Shown in pieces: positions 28,981-38,075 of a DNA stretch of 64,000 bases. Numbering within the stretch: the first letter of the stretch is position 1; each line of letters begins with the position of its first letter. The stretch comes from Flavobacteriaceae bacterium NBU2977. GTDB taxonomy: Bacteria > Bacteroidota > Bacteroidia > Flavobacteriales > Flavobacteriaceae. Under the pieces are notes generated by a model that saw only the letters and a list, made by a program, of their open reading frames with translations, made no database searches and was not told the origin of the DNA. Made by a program: the position numbers and the translations under genes. The DNA is taken from assembly GCA_019931105.1 (NCBI GenBank), contig JAIOUW010000005.1, positions 1 through 64,000 on the forward strand, in the 5' to 3' direction.

Positions 28981-30579
28981 ATGGCCTTACTGACCTTTCT
29001 ATTATTTACAGGATTCGTTGCATTTTATGCGACTTGGAAACTTCGCCAGGATAAATTGAATACACGTGATGGATTTTTCCTTGGAGGAAGATCTTTGACC
29101 GGTATCATTATCGCAGGGTCGCTTTTGCTGACCAATATTTCGACCGAGCATTTGGTCGGCATGAACGGTTCGGCATATAAAAACGGGGCCATCATCATTG
29201 CTTGGGAGGTAACTTCTGCATTGGCCTTGGTCATCGGAGCGCTCTATTTTGCCCCGAAATATTTAAAAATGGGCCTGACTACCATTCCCGAGTTTTTGGA
29301 AAAACGGTTTGACGGCCCGACCCGAACGTTTGTCGCACTGCTTTTGATCATTTCGTTCGTGGCGACCTTGTTGCCCATAGTACTTTACACAGGTGCCCTG
29401 AATATCGAGGCGATTTTTGAGATTTCCGATTTATTGAAGGTTTCCCAAAGTGAAGGGATTTGGATTACTATTCTGGTAGTCGGGGTCATCGGTGCCGTGT
29501 ATGCTATTTTCGGGGGATTGAAAATGGTGGCCTATACCGACACCATAAACGGGTTTGGCCTTTTGGTCGCCGGACTCCTTGTGCCCATTCTTGCCTTGTT
29601 AAGTATCGGTGACGGAAATCCGCTCGACGGCTTGGCCAAGGTTTTCGAAAATAGTCCTGAAAAATTCAATGTCATTAGTAAGGAATCGGGGGTTGGTGAA
29701 GGTTCTCGATCTGCAATTCTGCCCTTCGAGGTTTTGTTTACGGGCTTGATGGTCAACCAAGTTTATTTTTGGACGATGCACCAATCGATCATTCAACGGG
29801 TCTTGGGGGCGGTCAATCTAAAGGAAGCCCAGAAAGGATTGCTTTTTACGGGCTTACTGAAGATTTTGGTACCGCTGATAATCGTGTTGCCGGGCCTTAT
29901 CGGTTTCTATTATTTTGGCGAAAGTCTATATGACGATTCCGATAGCGTATATCCTGAACTGGTGAAGAAGGTATTGCCGTTGTGGTTGACCGGTTTTTTT
30001 GTGGCGGTAATGATGGGGGCCATTCTCAGTACGTTCAATAGTGCCCTGAACAGTGCGGCCACGGTTTTCAGTTTGGGCATTTACAAAAGATATATATCCA
30101 AGGAGGCCAATGAAAAGATGCTGGTCAAGATCGGAAAATGGACCTCGGCCCTCTTGGCGGTTTTCGCAATTGGGATCGCCCCCTTTGTGGCCAACGCACC
30201 CGAGGGGCTGTACCAACTGCTGCAACAGCTCAACGGTATCTTTTTCATTCCCATTGCCAGTGTGGTCGCTGCGGGATTTCTATTTCCAAAAGTTTCGGCT
30301 ACCGGAGCCAAAATCGGATTGTTGTTCGGGCTGCTTTTTTATGTTGTGATGTATTATATGATCGAGGTCGATTTGCATTTTGTACATATTTGGGGCATCG
30401 AGTTCGTTCTGAACATAGGCGTCATGCACTTGGCATCGGCATTGTTGCCGAAAGATGAAAAATTCGAAATGAAGGATGCTGGCGTTCTAGATTTGGATCC
30501 CTGGCGGTATGCAAAGCCCTTTAGTCTTTTTTTGGTCGTCTTTACCGTAATTTTGTACCTTGTATTAGGAAATGTATAA
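28981..30579 (+). CDS. Sodium:solute symporter (SSS/SLC5), probable inositol or sugar transporter
   Basis: A 532-residue membrane protein with about 14 spans and SSS-family signatures: DGFFLGGRSLTGIIIAGSLL near the N-terminus, GGLKMVAYTDTINGFGLLVA and GAILSTFNSALNSAATVFSL. Sequences such as NISTEHLVGMNGSAY place it in the sugar/inositol SLC5 group. The next gene, 33 bp downstream, is myo-inositol oxygenase, so uptake of myo-inositol is the likely role. The substrate remains an inference. Confidence 0.9.
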   Translation: MALLTFLLFTGFVAFYATWKLRQDKLNTRDGFFLGGRSLTGIIIAGSLLLTNISTEHLVGMNGSAYKNGAIIIAWEVTSALALVIGALYFAPKYLKMGLTTIPEFLEKRFDGPTRTFVALLLIISFVATLLPIVLYTGALNIEAIFEISDLLKVSQSEGIWITILVVGVIGAVYAIFGGLKMVAYTDTINGFGLLVAGLLVPILALLSIGDGNPLDGLAKVFENSPEKFNVISKESGVGEGSRSAILPFEVLFTGLMVNQVYFWTMHQSIIQRVLGAVNLKEAQKGLLFTGLLKILVPLIIVLPGLIGFYYFGESLYDDSDSVYPELVKKVLPLWLTGFFVAVMMGAILSTFNSALNSAATVFSLGIYKRYISKEANEKMLVKIGKWTSALLAVFAIGIAPFVANAPEGLYQLLQQLNGIFFIPIASVVAAGFLFPKVSATGAKIGLLFGLLFYVVMYYMIEVDLHFVHIWGIEFVLNIGVMHLASALLPKDEKFEMKDAGVLDLDPWRYAKPFSLFLVVFTVILYLVLGNV

Positions 30580-30612
30580 TAACACTTTAGCCGTAAGTTT
30601 TTAATTAGTTCC

Positions 30613-31425
30613 ATGGAAGAGAAAACCTTTAGAAATTATGAAGCCCCCGATGTTTCGGCAGCTGTCAAGGAACATTATCGAAAAATGCGCAAAAATCAGA
30701 CCTATGATTATGTGCAACGAATGCATAAGAAGTACTTGAAGTTCGATAAACCCATGGATCTTTGGGAGGCCATGCGACACTTGAACAGCCTGATCGATGT
30801 CAGCGATCCCGATCTGGATCTGCCGAACGTACAACATTTGATCCAGAGTGCCGAGGCCATTCGGGCCGAAGGTCGCCCCGATTGGATGCAATTGACCGGG
30901 TTGATACACGATCTTGGTAAGGTCATGTTCCTGTGGGGCAGTGACGAAGATGGTACCAGTCAGGCCGAACAATGGGGTATGGTAGGCGATGTATTTGTAG
31001 TAGGTTGCAAACTTCCAGATTCATGTGTATATCCCGAGTTCAATGCATTGAATCCAGATATGCAAAATGAAGATTACAATACTGTGACCGGCGTCTATGA
31101 GAAAGGATGCGGACTTGACAATCTCGAACTTGCTTGGGGCCATGATGAATACCTATATCAAGTATTGAACAACCACGAAGATAACAAACTGCCCGAAGAG
31201 GCCATGGTCATGATCCGATATCATTCGTTCTATCCTTGGCATTCTGGGGGCAGCTATCAAGAATTGCTGAACGAGAAAGACCAAGAGTACTTAGAGATCA
31301 TCAAAGATTTTAATAAATACGATCTCTACACCAAGAGCCAAAAAATATATGACTTGGAAGATGTACTGGATCATTATCGGCCGATTGCGGAAAAATATTT
31401 AGGTACGGGCCCTATCTATTGGTAG
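30613..31425 (+). CDS. Myo-inositol oxygenase
   Basis: A 270-residue non-heme diiron oxygenase cleaving myo-inositol to D-glucuronate. It is close to the animal enzyme: DLPNVQHLIQSAEAIR (His ligand), GLIHDLGKVM (His-Asp), WGMVGDVFVVGC, LAWGHDEYLYQ (His), RYHSFYPWHSGG (His) and FNKYDLYTK (Asp ligand). All expected iron ligands are present and the length fits, so it should be active. It is paired with an SLC5 symporter just upstream; downstream glucuronate genes are not in the window. Such enzymes are mainly eukaryotic but are known in some bacteria. Confidence 0.95.
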   Translation: MEEKTFRNYEAPDVSAAVKEHYRKMRKNQTYDYVQRMHKKYLKFDKPMDLWEAMRHLNSLIDVSDPDLDLPNVQHLIQSAEAIRAEGRPDWMQLTGLIHDLGKVMFLWGSDEDGTSQAEQWGMVGDVFVVGCKLPDSCVYPEFNALNPDMQNEDYNTVTGVYEKGCGLDNLELAWGHDEYLYQVLNNHEDNKLPEEAMVMIRYHSFYPWHSGGSYQELLNEKDQEYLEIIKDFNKYDLYTKSQKIYDLEDVLDHYRPIAEKYLGTGPIYW

Positions 31426-31471
31426 CGAAAAAAGTACGGATTACTTTCTAAACTTAGTATACCGCGATTGT

Positions 31472-31876
31472 CTAAAACAATGGATCGACTTCGCAATGTT
31501 CCCTTGCCTTTTCTTCCAAAACAGTTACCTTAATGGTACTTTCCCCAACGTTTTCGAGATCATGGGTCATTTCGTTCGATATGCATTCCCAATAAAATTG
31601 ATCACCTTTTGAAAGCCGTAAGAGTACGACTTGTCCGTTAATGTTACGTGATACAAGTAGACCATCGGAAAAACTGGTACAACTGTAGTTGTTTCGGTGG
31701 CGCCTGAACGGAATACGTTCAGAAGGTCTTAATTGTATTTCCCAAAGCCTGATTTCGGCATTTTCGTAAAGGGCCTCACCGATAGCTTCGCTGAATTCAC
31801 CTTTTTTTATTTCGTTCAATTTCGCCTCGTCCCATGAGTCGTATCCTCCTTCTGCAATTATTTCTGTGGCTTGCAT
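31472..31876 (-). CDS. Small cupin-fold protein, unknown function
   Basis: A 134-residue protein from Met at 31876 (MQATEIIAEG). Its middle resembles a cupin: IRLWEIQLRPSERIPFRRHR, NNYSCTSFSDGLLVSRN and LLRLSKGDQFYWECISNEMT then HDLENVGESTIKVTVLEE. The usual double-His metal site of motif 1 is not clear, so it may not bind metal. An upstream start at 31921 adds 15 residues, but a -7 box at 31901 falls within that extension. Convergent with the inositol oxygenase gene; no functional link is shown. Confidence 0.72.
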   Translation of the reverse strand: MQATEIIAEGGYDSWDEAKLNEIKKGEFSEAIGEALYENAEIRLWEIQLRPSERIPFRRHRNNYSCTSFSDGLLVSRNINGQVVLLRLSKGDQFYWECISNEMTHDLENVGESTIKVTVLEEKAREHCEVDPLF

Positions 31877-31900
31877 TTTCTTTTTGAGATTTTTTTGAAA

Positions 31901-31908
31901 CAAAAATA
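31901..31908 (-). promoter_or_regulatory. -7 promoter box for the cupin gene
   Basis: Minus-strand TATTTTTG matches TAnnTTTG, 24 bp before the start at 31876, supporting the shorter reading frame. Confidence 0.5.
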
Positions 31909-32056
31909 CGTTTGAATGCAAGAATTGGATTTTATTTAGAAATTAATTTACAAAATAGCTACTGGTAGCAACCCCTGAATTAATTACTTTCTTAATAGAA
32001 TCAATGCCCGTTTACTTACAATCATAATGATTTTTTGGTATATCCCCCCCCAAAAA

Positions 32057-32086
32057 AAAACCGCTTCAAAAAATTGAAGCGGTTTT
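32057..32086 (-). terminator. htpG terminator
   Basis: A 13-bp stem (32057-32069 with 32074-32086) of AAAACCGCTTCAA type; on the minus strand it is followed by a T run and then G8. Directly downstream of htpG. The adjoining C8A9 tract (32044-32059) is a notable homopolymer pair. Confidence 0.88.
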
Positions 32087-32107
32087 TTTGTTTCACCCAC
32101 ATAAGGC

Positions 32108-33994
32108 CTATTTCACCATTTCGTAACTGCGCTTGATGAATTCGGTCAGTTCTTCGCCTTTTAGCAATCCTTTCGAAAGTCTCGCCAGATCGATGGACTG
32201 GTTTATCAAACGCTCCCGTTTTTTGGCGGTCTTGGTGTTCAAGATTTCCCCGACAAGTTCGTGGTTCGTATTGACTATTAAATTGTACATCTCAGGCATG
32301 TTTCCCATACCGAACATGCCCCCGCCGGTTTGTTGCATTTCTTTCATACGGCGCATAAATTCAGGTTCGGTGATAATAAATGGCGAAGCATTGCTGTCCA
32401 TTGCCTCTAATTGAACCGTGTATTTCTTGTCTTCGATGATCTCTTCCAAACTTGTTTTGAGTTTTTCCTTTTCCTCATCGGAGAGTTTTGAAATCGTGGT
32501 ATCGTCTTTTTTGATAAGGTTATCCAAATGATCGGCATCGACCCGTGCGAAGGAAATTTTATCTTTTGAAGTTTCCAATTTTTGCATCAAATGCCCGATA
32601 ATGGGCGAATCGAGCAAAAGAACCTCATAGCCTTTTGCCTTGGCGGCCTCGATATAACTATGCTGCGCCTCTTTGTCAGAAGCATAGAGTACGACCATTT
32701 TTTCATCTTTGTCGGTCTGGCTATCCTTGATTTTTTCCGTCAACTCCTCGAAAGTGAAATAGTTGCCGTCAACGGTCGGGTACAAAGCGAATTTCTCCGC
32801 TTTTTCAAAAAATTTGTCCTCCGAAAGCATCCCGTATTCGATGACGATCTTGATATCGTTCCATTTTTTTTCGAAGTCCTCTCGATTGTTCTTGAAAAGT
32901 GAGTTCAATTTGTCGGCCACTTTTCTGGTGATGTAAGAGGATATTTTCTTCACCGCGCCATCCGCTTGCAGATATGACCTTGAAACATTCAACGGAATAT
33001 CGGGCGAATCAATGACCCCGCGCAACATGGTCAAGAACTCAGGTACGATACCCTCGACATTGTCGGTCACAAATACTTGGTTCTGATAAAGTTGTATGCG
33101 GTCTTTTTGTATGTTGAGGTCGTTGGTCAATTTGGGGAAGTAAAGTATTCCCGTTAAATTAAAAGGATAGTCAACGTTCAAATGAATATTGAACAAAGGT
33201 TCTTCGAACTGCATGGGGTACAACTCGCGATAGAAAGACTTATAATCCTCATCCTTAAGATCTGAAGGCTGTTTGGTCCATGCCGGATTCGGATTATTGA
33301 TAATATTATCGACCTCTTTTGTCGGGGCCGGATCTTCTTCTTTGGCACCTTCCGGTTTTGGAAGTGTTTCGGTCTTCGTTCCGAACTTGATCGGAATCGG
33401 CATAAACTTGTTGTACTTCTGCAGAAGACCAGTGATTCTTCCTTCTTCTAAAAACTCTTTTGAATCATCTGCAACATGAAGTATGATTTCGGTACCTCGA
33501 TCTTCTTTCTTTGCTTTTTTGATCGTGAACTTGGGCGAACCGTCACATGACCAATGAACCGCAGGTTCGTCTTTGAAACTTTTTGTAATGATCTCTACCT
33601 TTTCGGCAACCATAAAAGACGAATAAAACCCTAGCCCGAAATGGCCAATGATTCCTGTATCCTTGGCACCATCTTCATACTTGTTCAAGAATTCTTCGGC
33701 ACCAGAAAAGGCCAATTCGTTGATGTATTTTTTGACCTCTTCCTCGGTCATTCCGATACCTTGGTCGATAACATGTATTTTTTTGCCCTTTTTATCGACC
33801 TTCACCTCAATTTGGGGTTCGCCATATTCAACACCCTTGGCCTCACCTATTGAGGTCAGATGTTTTAACTTGAGCGTTGCATCCGTCGCATTGGAAATTA
33901 ATTCGCGAAGAAATATTTCATGATCACTATATAAAAACTTTTTGATTAGCGGAAAAATGTTCTCTACCGAGACATTGATCTTACCTGTTGCCAT
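32108..33994 (-). CDS. htpG: Molecular chaperone HtpG (Hsp90)
   Basis: A 628-residue cytosolic ATP-dependent Hsp90 chaperone. The GHKL ATP site shows ELISNATDAT (Glu and Asn), VIDQGIGM, and the glycine-rich lid GHFGLGFYSSF. The middle domain has RELYPMQFEEPLFNIHLNVD and the catalytic-loop segment NVSRSYLQ; the C-terminal domain carries a Met-rich MRRMKEMQQTGGGMFGMG, typical of bacterial HtpG. It is transcribed alone, with a candidate stress-control region at 34013-34071. Confidence 0.96.
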   Translation of the reverse strand: MATGKINVSVENIFPLIKKFLYSDHEIFLRELISNATDATLKLKHLTSIGEAKGVEYGEPQIEVKVDKKGKKIHVIDQGIGMTEEEVKKYINELAFSGAEEFLNKYEDGAKDTGIIGHFGLGFYSSFMVAEKVEIITKSFKDEPAVHWSCDGSPKFTIKKAKKEDRGTEIILHVADDSKEFLEEGRITGLLQKYNKFMPIPIKFGTKTETLPKPEGAKEEDPAPTKEVDNIINNPNPAWTKQPSDLKDEDYKSFYRELYPMQFEEPLFNIHLNVDYPFNLTGILYFPKLTNDLNIQKDRIQLYQNQVFVTDNVEGIVPEFLTMLRGVIDSPDIPLNVSRSYLQADGAVKKISSYITRKVADKLNSLFKNNREDFEKKWNDIKIVIEYGMLSEDKFFEKAEKFALYPTVDGNYFTFEELTEKIKDSQTDKDEKMVVLYASDKEAQHSYIEAAKAKGYEVLLLDSPIIGHLMQKLETSKDKISFARVDADHLDNLIKKDDTTISKLSDEEKEKLKTSLEEIIEDKKYTVQLEAMDSNASPFIITEPEFMRRMKEMQQTGGGMFGMGNMPEMYNLIVNTNHELVGEILNTKTAKKRERLINQSIDLARLSKGLLKGEELTEFIKRSYEMVK

Positions 33995-34012
33995 TTTTTG
34001 TATTGTTTTATG

Positions 34013-34071
34013 TTTGTCACGTTTCAGCAGTCAAAAAAAATACCATTGTTCGCTATCGTGACAAACTGACA
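34013..34071. promoter_or_regulatory. Candidate htpG/fabH control region with TGACA repeats
   Basis: TTTGTCACG (34013-34021) is perfectly inverted as CGTGACAAA (34057-34065), 35 bp apart. The right arm overlaps TGACA-AAC-TGACA (34059-34071), on the minus strand TGTCA-GTT-TGTCA. It lies 19-77 bp upstream of htpG in the divergent region with the FabH-like gene. A heat-shock role is inferred only from the neighbour. Confidence 0.5.
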
Positions 34072-34166
34072 CACTTATTTGCTGATTATATAGGGCTTTG
34101 AAAGAACAATTCGTCTATAATCACTAGATTTATGGCGCTTAAACTAGATTTAAAGAAGAGATACCC

Positions 34167-35177
34167 ATGTACAACTCAAAAATTATAGGCCTCGGTCATT
34201 ATGTGCCCGAAAATGTGGTGACCAACGATGATCTTTCAAAAATCATGGATACCAGTGATGAGTGGATCCAAGAACGTACCGGAATCAAGGAACGTAGGCA
34301 TGTCAAAAAAGAAGGTGGTGAAACCACAACAAGTATGGGCGTAAAGGCGGCGGAAATTGCCATTGAGCGTGCAGGTATCGCCAAAGATGATATCGACTTT
34401 ATCATATTCGCCACTTTGAGTCCTGATTACTATTTTCCCGGCCCGGGAGTCTTGGTACAGCGCGATTTGGGTATAAAAACGGTTGGCGCACTTGATATTC
34501 GCAATCAATGTTCGGGCTTCGTTTATGCCGTCTCTGTGGCGGATCAATATATCAAAAGCGGTATGTACAAGAATGTTCTGGTCATTGGCTCCGAGGTCCA
34601 TTCCAAGGGACTCGATATGACTACGCGGGGCAGGGGCGTTTCGGTTATTTTCGGCGACGGTGCGGGTGCTGCCGTCTTGAGCAGAGAGGAAGATACCTCG
34701 AAGGGAATTCTTTCTACCCATTTACATTCCGAGGGGCAACATGCCGAAGAACTGGCCCTTTTGGCACCCGGTATGGGTGGCCGTTGGGTCAGCGACATTG
34801 TCGCGGACGATAACCCAGATGATGAGTCTTATTATCCGATAATGAACGGTCAGTTCGTCTTCAAGAATGCCGTTGTAAGATTCAGTGAAGTTATTATGGA
34901 GGGGCTGAAGACCAATGATCTGCAACCGACCGATATCGATATGTTGATTCCGCATCAGGCCAACCTCCGTATTTCGCAGTTCATTCAGAACAAGTTTCGT
35001 TTGAGCGAAGATCAGGTATATAATAATATTATGAGGTATGGCAATACTACTGCAGCCTCAATACCCATTGCGTTGACCGAAGCTTGGGAAGAGAAAAAAA
35101 TCAAGGATGGGGATCTGGTCGTGCTTGCCGCCTTCGGAAGCGGATTTACCTGGGGTAGTGTTATAATAAGATGGTGA
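34167..35177 (+). CDS. 3-oxoacyl-ACP synthase III (FabH-like)
   Basis: A 336-residue thiolase-fold enzyme that condenses an acyl-CoA with malonyl-ACP. The catalytic triad is visible: Cys in RNQCSGF, His in PHQANLRI and Asn in GNTTAASIP. Around the Cys it reads QCSGF where FabH of E. coli has ACAGF, and the protein is slightly longer than E. coli FabH, so it may be a second KASIII with its own acyl preference rather than the housekeeping FabH. It is not next to fatty-acid genes such as plsX or rpmF, where primary fabH usually lies. Confidence 0.9.
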   Translation: MYNSKIIGLGHYVPENVVTNDDLSKIMDTSDEWIQERTGIKERRHVKKEGGETTTSMGVKAAEIAIERAGIAKDDIDFIIFATLSPDYYFPGPGVLVQRDLGIKTVGALDIRNQCSGFVYAVSVADQYIKSGMYKNVLVIGSEVHSKGLDMTTRGRGVSVIFGDGAGAAVLSREEDTSKGILSTHLHSEGQHAEELALLAPGMGGRWVSDIVADDNPDDESYYPIMNGQFVFKNAVVRFSEVIMEGLKTNDLQPTDIDMLIPHQANLRISQFIQNKFRLSEDQVYNNIMRYGNTTAASIPIALTEAWEEKKIKDGDLVVLAAFGSGFTWGSVIIRW

Positions 35178-35190
35178 CCTTATTAAAGGT

Positions 35191-35222
35191 GAAACCCCGA
35201 CAATACTGCCGGGGTTTCTTTC
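35191..35222 (+). terminator. Terminator after the FabH-like gene
   Basis: A 9-bp stem GAAACCCCG/CGGGGTTTC (35191-35199 with 35210-35218), 10-nt loop, then TTCTTTC. Fair tail rather than a perfect T-run. Confidence 0.7.
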
Positions 35223-35351
35223 GCTGATAGGCTATACTAAACACTAACCATTAACTATAAACATATAGCGTTATCAACGACTTTATTGTCTCTCGTACCT
35301 AAATTTGATATCTCTATATCAAAATATAATAGACGAACCTTTATCAAAATA

Positions 35352-35370
35352 GTTACGTGTTTATCGTAAC
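35352..35370. promoter_or_regulatory. GTTACG-N7-CGTAAC inverted repeat
   Basis: A perfect 6-bp dyad ending 9 bp before the CoA-binding gene start, in the position expected of an operator or a leader hairpin. No regulator gene is adjacent. Confidence 0.4.
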
Positions 35371-35379
35371 TTTAACAAA

Positions 35380-35739
35380 ATGCAAAAAACTCTCGTATTC
35401 GGAGCTTCCTTAAAACCTGATCGTTATAGTAATTTGGCAGTGAATCGCCTTTTAGACCATAACATTGAAACTGAAGCTTTCGGTCTCCAGAAAGGTAAGA
35501 TCAGGAGCGTACAAATAAAGACCAATTCAGCGGATTTTCAAAATATTCATACGATAACTTTATATATCGGTATGGCACGTCAGCCTGAATATTACGGAGA
35601 TATTCTTAAAATAGACCCCAAAAGGGTCATCTTTAATCCAGGTACGGAAAATCCCGAATTCCAAAAAATACTTGAAGAACGGGGTGTTACGGTAGAGATT
35701 GCCTGTACCTTGGTTTTATTGGCCACAAATCAATACTGA
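35380..35739 (+). CDS. CoA-binding-domain protein (YccU-like, Rossmann fold)
   Basis: A 119-residue protein consisting of one CoA_binding_2 Rossmann domain: TLVFGASLKPDRYSNLAVNR at the N-terminus, TLYIGMARQPEYY in the middle, and RVIFNPGTENPEF with IACTLVLLATNQY at the end. Proteins of this kind bind CoA or nucleotides; the role is unknown. It stands alone, with an inverted repeat just before the start. Confidence 0.88.
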   Translation: MQKTLVFGASLKPDRYSNLAVNRLLDHNIETEAFGLQKGKIRSVQIKTNSADFQNIHTITLYIGMARQPEYYGDILKIDPKRVIFNPGTENPEFQKILEERGVTVEIACTLVLLATNQY

Positions 35740-35748
35740 TTCTACCAT

Positions 35749-35768
35749 ATCTAAAAATAGATTTTTTT
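35749..35768 (+). terminator. Weak terminator after the CoA-binding gene
   Basis: A 5-bp stem ATCTA/TAGAT with an A4 loop followed by T6. A second hairpin AACGA/TCGTT at 35797-35809 follows. Between convergent genes. Confidence 0.5.
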
Positions 35769-35822
35769 CTATTGAAAAATTAACATTTCATGTAAAAACG
35801 ATCATCGTTATTTTTGGCGATT

Positions 35823-37304
35823 TTATCGATCGTGGCCATTTTGAGGTAATTTTTTCCGGATCAATAATAGGCCGATAAAAGTGATTAGACCGTTCAATGG
35901 GAGCAACTCGTAGCCTAGAACATACCCCCCTAGGTTTTCTGGAGGAATCTTTCCAAGTATATAGCACAAAACTACCGATGTCAAGGCTACGGCCCAGACA
36001 TAACGGTCCTTGACCTGATATTTGGTAAAAATACCAAAGGCAAAAAGACCGAGCAGTGGACCATATGTATAGCCGGCAACCTTGAGCAGACCATCTATTA
36101 CATTGGTGTCCAATATGTGTTTAAAGGCGATTACCACGATTATCAGCAAAACGCTCATGCCCACGTGCGTTATTTTTCTGATTTTCTTTCGACGGGCTTC
36201 GGGCTTTTTTTCGATACCGAGAAAATCGACACAAAAGGAGGTCGTCAAAGAGGTCAAGGCGCTATCGGCGCTACTATAGGCGGCGGCTATCAATCCGAGC
36301 ATGAAGGTGACGGCCACGACAATACCAAGACCACTGTTCAATGCTATTTCAGGAAAAAGCAAGTCCGATTTTGGTTTGCCATCCATCAAAGGCAAGGCTA
36401 TTTGGTATTTATCGGCATAAATGAACAGCAAAGCGCCCAAGAGCATGAAGACAAAAGTTACGATTACGAGTACCACGCTAAAGCTCACCATGTTCTTTTG
36501 GGCATCTTTCAACGTTTTGCAGGTCAGGTTCTTTTGCATCATATCTTGATCCAAGCCGGTCATACAAATGGTTACGAACATACCGCCCAAGAATGACTTG
36601 ATCAGATGTTTGCTATCCTTAAAGTCATCGATGAAAATAGTTTGGTTATATTGTTGGAATTCAGACGAGGTCAAAAACTCCGAAAAGCTCCAATCCAATT
36701 GGTCGAGTACAAAATAAATCGACAATCCTACCGAAATAAGCATGAACAGCGTTTGCAAGGTATCCGTCCAAACAATGGTCTTGATGCCTCCTTTGAAGGT
36801 GTATATCCATATCAATAAAATGGAAAGCGTTACGGTCAGTTCGAACGGTACTTTCCATGCGTCGAATACAAATTGTTGCAGTACAATGGCGACCAAGAAT
36901 AATCGAAAAGCCGCTCCCAATACCCGTGAGACGAAAAACGAAATAGCGCCCACCTTATAACTGACAAAGCCAAATCGGTCATCGAGATATTCATAAATGG
37001 ATGTTACGTTCTGTTTGTAGTAAATAGGAAGCAATACATAAGCAGTAACCAAATAACCCAAAAAGTACCCGAACACGACCTGCATATAACTAAACTGGGA
37101 AGCTTCGACCCAACCTGGTACCGAAATAAAGGTAACGCCAGAAAGTGAGGCGCCCACCATGCCGAAGGCCACCAAGTACCAAGGTGAGGATTTACCGGCC
37201 TTGAAAAAATCGTCATTGGAGTCATTTTTTCCAGTGAAATACGATATAAGTAAAAGCAGTACAAAGTAGCCACAGATAAGCAGCAAGATGTTGGTCGGAG
37301 TCAT
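35823..37304 (-). CDS. Sodium:solute symporter family transporter
   Basis: A 493-residue SSS-family membrane protein with about 13 spans. Signatures: [60 protein letters not shown] and [20 protein letters not shown] (the conserved Na+ site helix). It differs clearly from the symporter at 28981, lacking that protein's C-terminal extension, so it belongs to another subgroup. Substrate unknown. Divergent from recR. Confidence 0.88.
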   Translation of the reverse strand: MTPTNILLLICGYFVLLLLISYFTGKNDSNDDFFKAGKSSPWYLVAFGMVGASLSGVTFISVPGWVEASQFSYMQVVFGYFLGYLVTAYVLLPIYYKQNVTSIYEYLDDRFGFVSYKVGAISFFVSRVLGAAFRLFLVAIVLQQFVFDAWKVPFELTVTLSILLIWIYTFKGGIKTIVWTDTLQTLFMLISVGLSIYFVLDQLDWSFSEFLTSSEFQQYNQTIFIDDFKDSKHLIKSFLGGMFVTICMTGLDQDMMQKNLTCKTLKDAQKNMVSFSVVLVIVTFVFMLLGALLFIYADKYQIALPLMDGKPKSDLLFPEIALNSGLGIVVAVTFMLGLIAAAYSSADSALTSLTTSFCVDFLGIEKKPEARRKKIRKITHVGMSVLLIIVVIAFKHILDTNVIDGLLKVAGYTYGPLLGLFAFGIFTKYQVKDRYVWAVALTSVVLCYILGKIPPENLGGYVLGYELLPLNGLITFIGLLLIRKKLPQNGHDR

Positions 37305-37347
37305 TCAATTTATTTTATCGTAAAGTACGAAAAGTAAAAATAGTATG

Positions 37348-37355
37348 TAATTTTG
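37348..37355 (+). promoter_or_regulatory. -7 promoter box for recR
   Basis: TAATTTTG fits TAnnTTTG, 17 bp before the recR start. Confidence 0.5.
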
Positions 37356-37372
37356 TCCGGTAAACCGAGCGA

Positions 37373-37993
37373 ATGGATTTTTCTTCTAAATTATTGGAAA
37401 ATGCGGTCTATGAAATGTCGCAACTGCCGGGAATCGGCAAGCGCACCGCGTTGAGGCTGGTACTGCATTTGCTGAAACAACCTGCAGAACGCACGACCAA
37501 TTTATCCGATGCCCTGCAGAAGCTGCGAAATACCGTTAAATTCTGTTCGAGTTGCCATAACATTTCAGATGTCGAGACGTGCGAGATCTGTGCGAATCCC
37601 AAACGAGATGAGACCACCGTTTGTGTGGTGGAGGACATTCGCGATGTCATGGCCATTGAAAATACGGGTCAATATAAGGGGCTATACCATGTTCTAGGAG
37701 GAAAGATATCTCCAATGGAAGGGGTAGGGCCGCAAGACCTGACAATCGTTTCTTTGGTAGATAAAGCTAAAAAAGGAGTAATAAAGGAACTTATTTTTGC
37801 GTTAAGTTCAACGATGGAAGGCGATACCACCAATTTTTATATCTATAAGCAATTGGAAGGATTTGATATCAGTACCTCGACCATCGCCAGGGGTATCGGT
37901 GTGGGTGATGAATTAGAGTACGCCGATGAAATTACACTTGGTAGAAGTATCATGAACCGAATTCCGTTTGAAGGCTCCCTAAAAATGAACTAA
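37373..37993 (+). CDS. recR: Recombination mediator protein RecR
   Basis: A 206-residue protein that works with RecO (and RecF) to load RecA at gaps. Helix-hairpin-helix [17 protein letters not shown] at the N-terminus, then a four-Cys zinc motif ([16 protein letters not shown]), and the Toprim domain ([20 protein letters not shown] and [19 protein letters not shown]). The C-terminus has the Walker-like [19 protein letters not shown]. Standard length and complete; it is alone in its transcript as far as seen. Confidence 0.97.
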   Translation: MDFSSKLLENAVYEMSQLPGIGKRTALRLVLHLLKQPAERTTNLSDALQKLRNTVKFCSSCHNISDVETCEICANPKRDETTVCVVEDIRDVMAIENTGQYKGLYHVLGGKISPMEGVGPQDLTIVSLVDKAKKGVIKELIFALSSTMEGDTTNFYIYKQLEGFDISTSTIARGIGVGDELEYADEITLGRSIMNRIPFEGSLKMN

Positions 37994-38030
37994 CACTACA
38001 TTAAATTTATATTTAGGGGTGTTTTTTTAG

Positions 38031-38038
38031 TATTTTTG
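38031..38038 (+). promoter_or_regulatory. -7 promoter box for the E2 gene
   Basis: TATTTTTG fits TAnnTTTG; the start codon follows 37 bp later. Confidence 0.5.
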
Positions 38039-38075
38039 CAAAAAAATAGACAATAAGCGCACTTAGAATAATAAT

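Noticed and set aside
32044-32059. C8A9 homopolymer tract as a possible phase-variable switch
   Set aside because: It is intergenic and just past the htpG terminator, with no start or promoter of a neighbouring gene over it.
35809-35816. TATTTTTG, an exact -7 promoter box on the plus strand
   Set aside because: No plus-strand gene follows; it lies between convergent genes and is probably a chance match or part of a hairpin tail.
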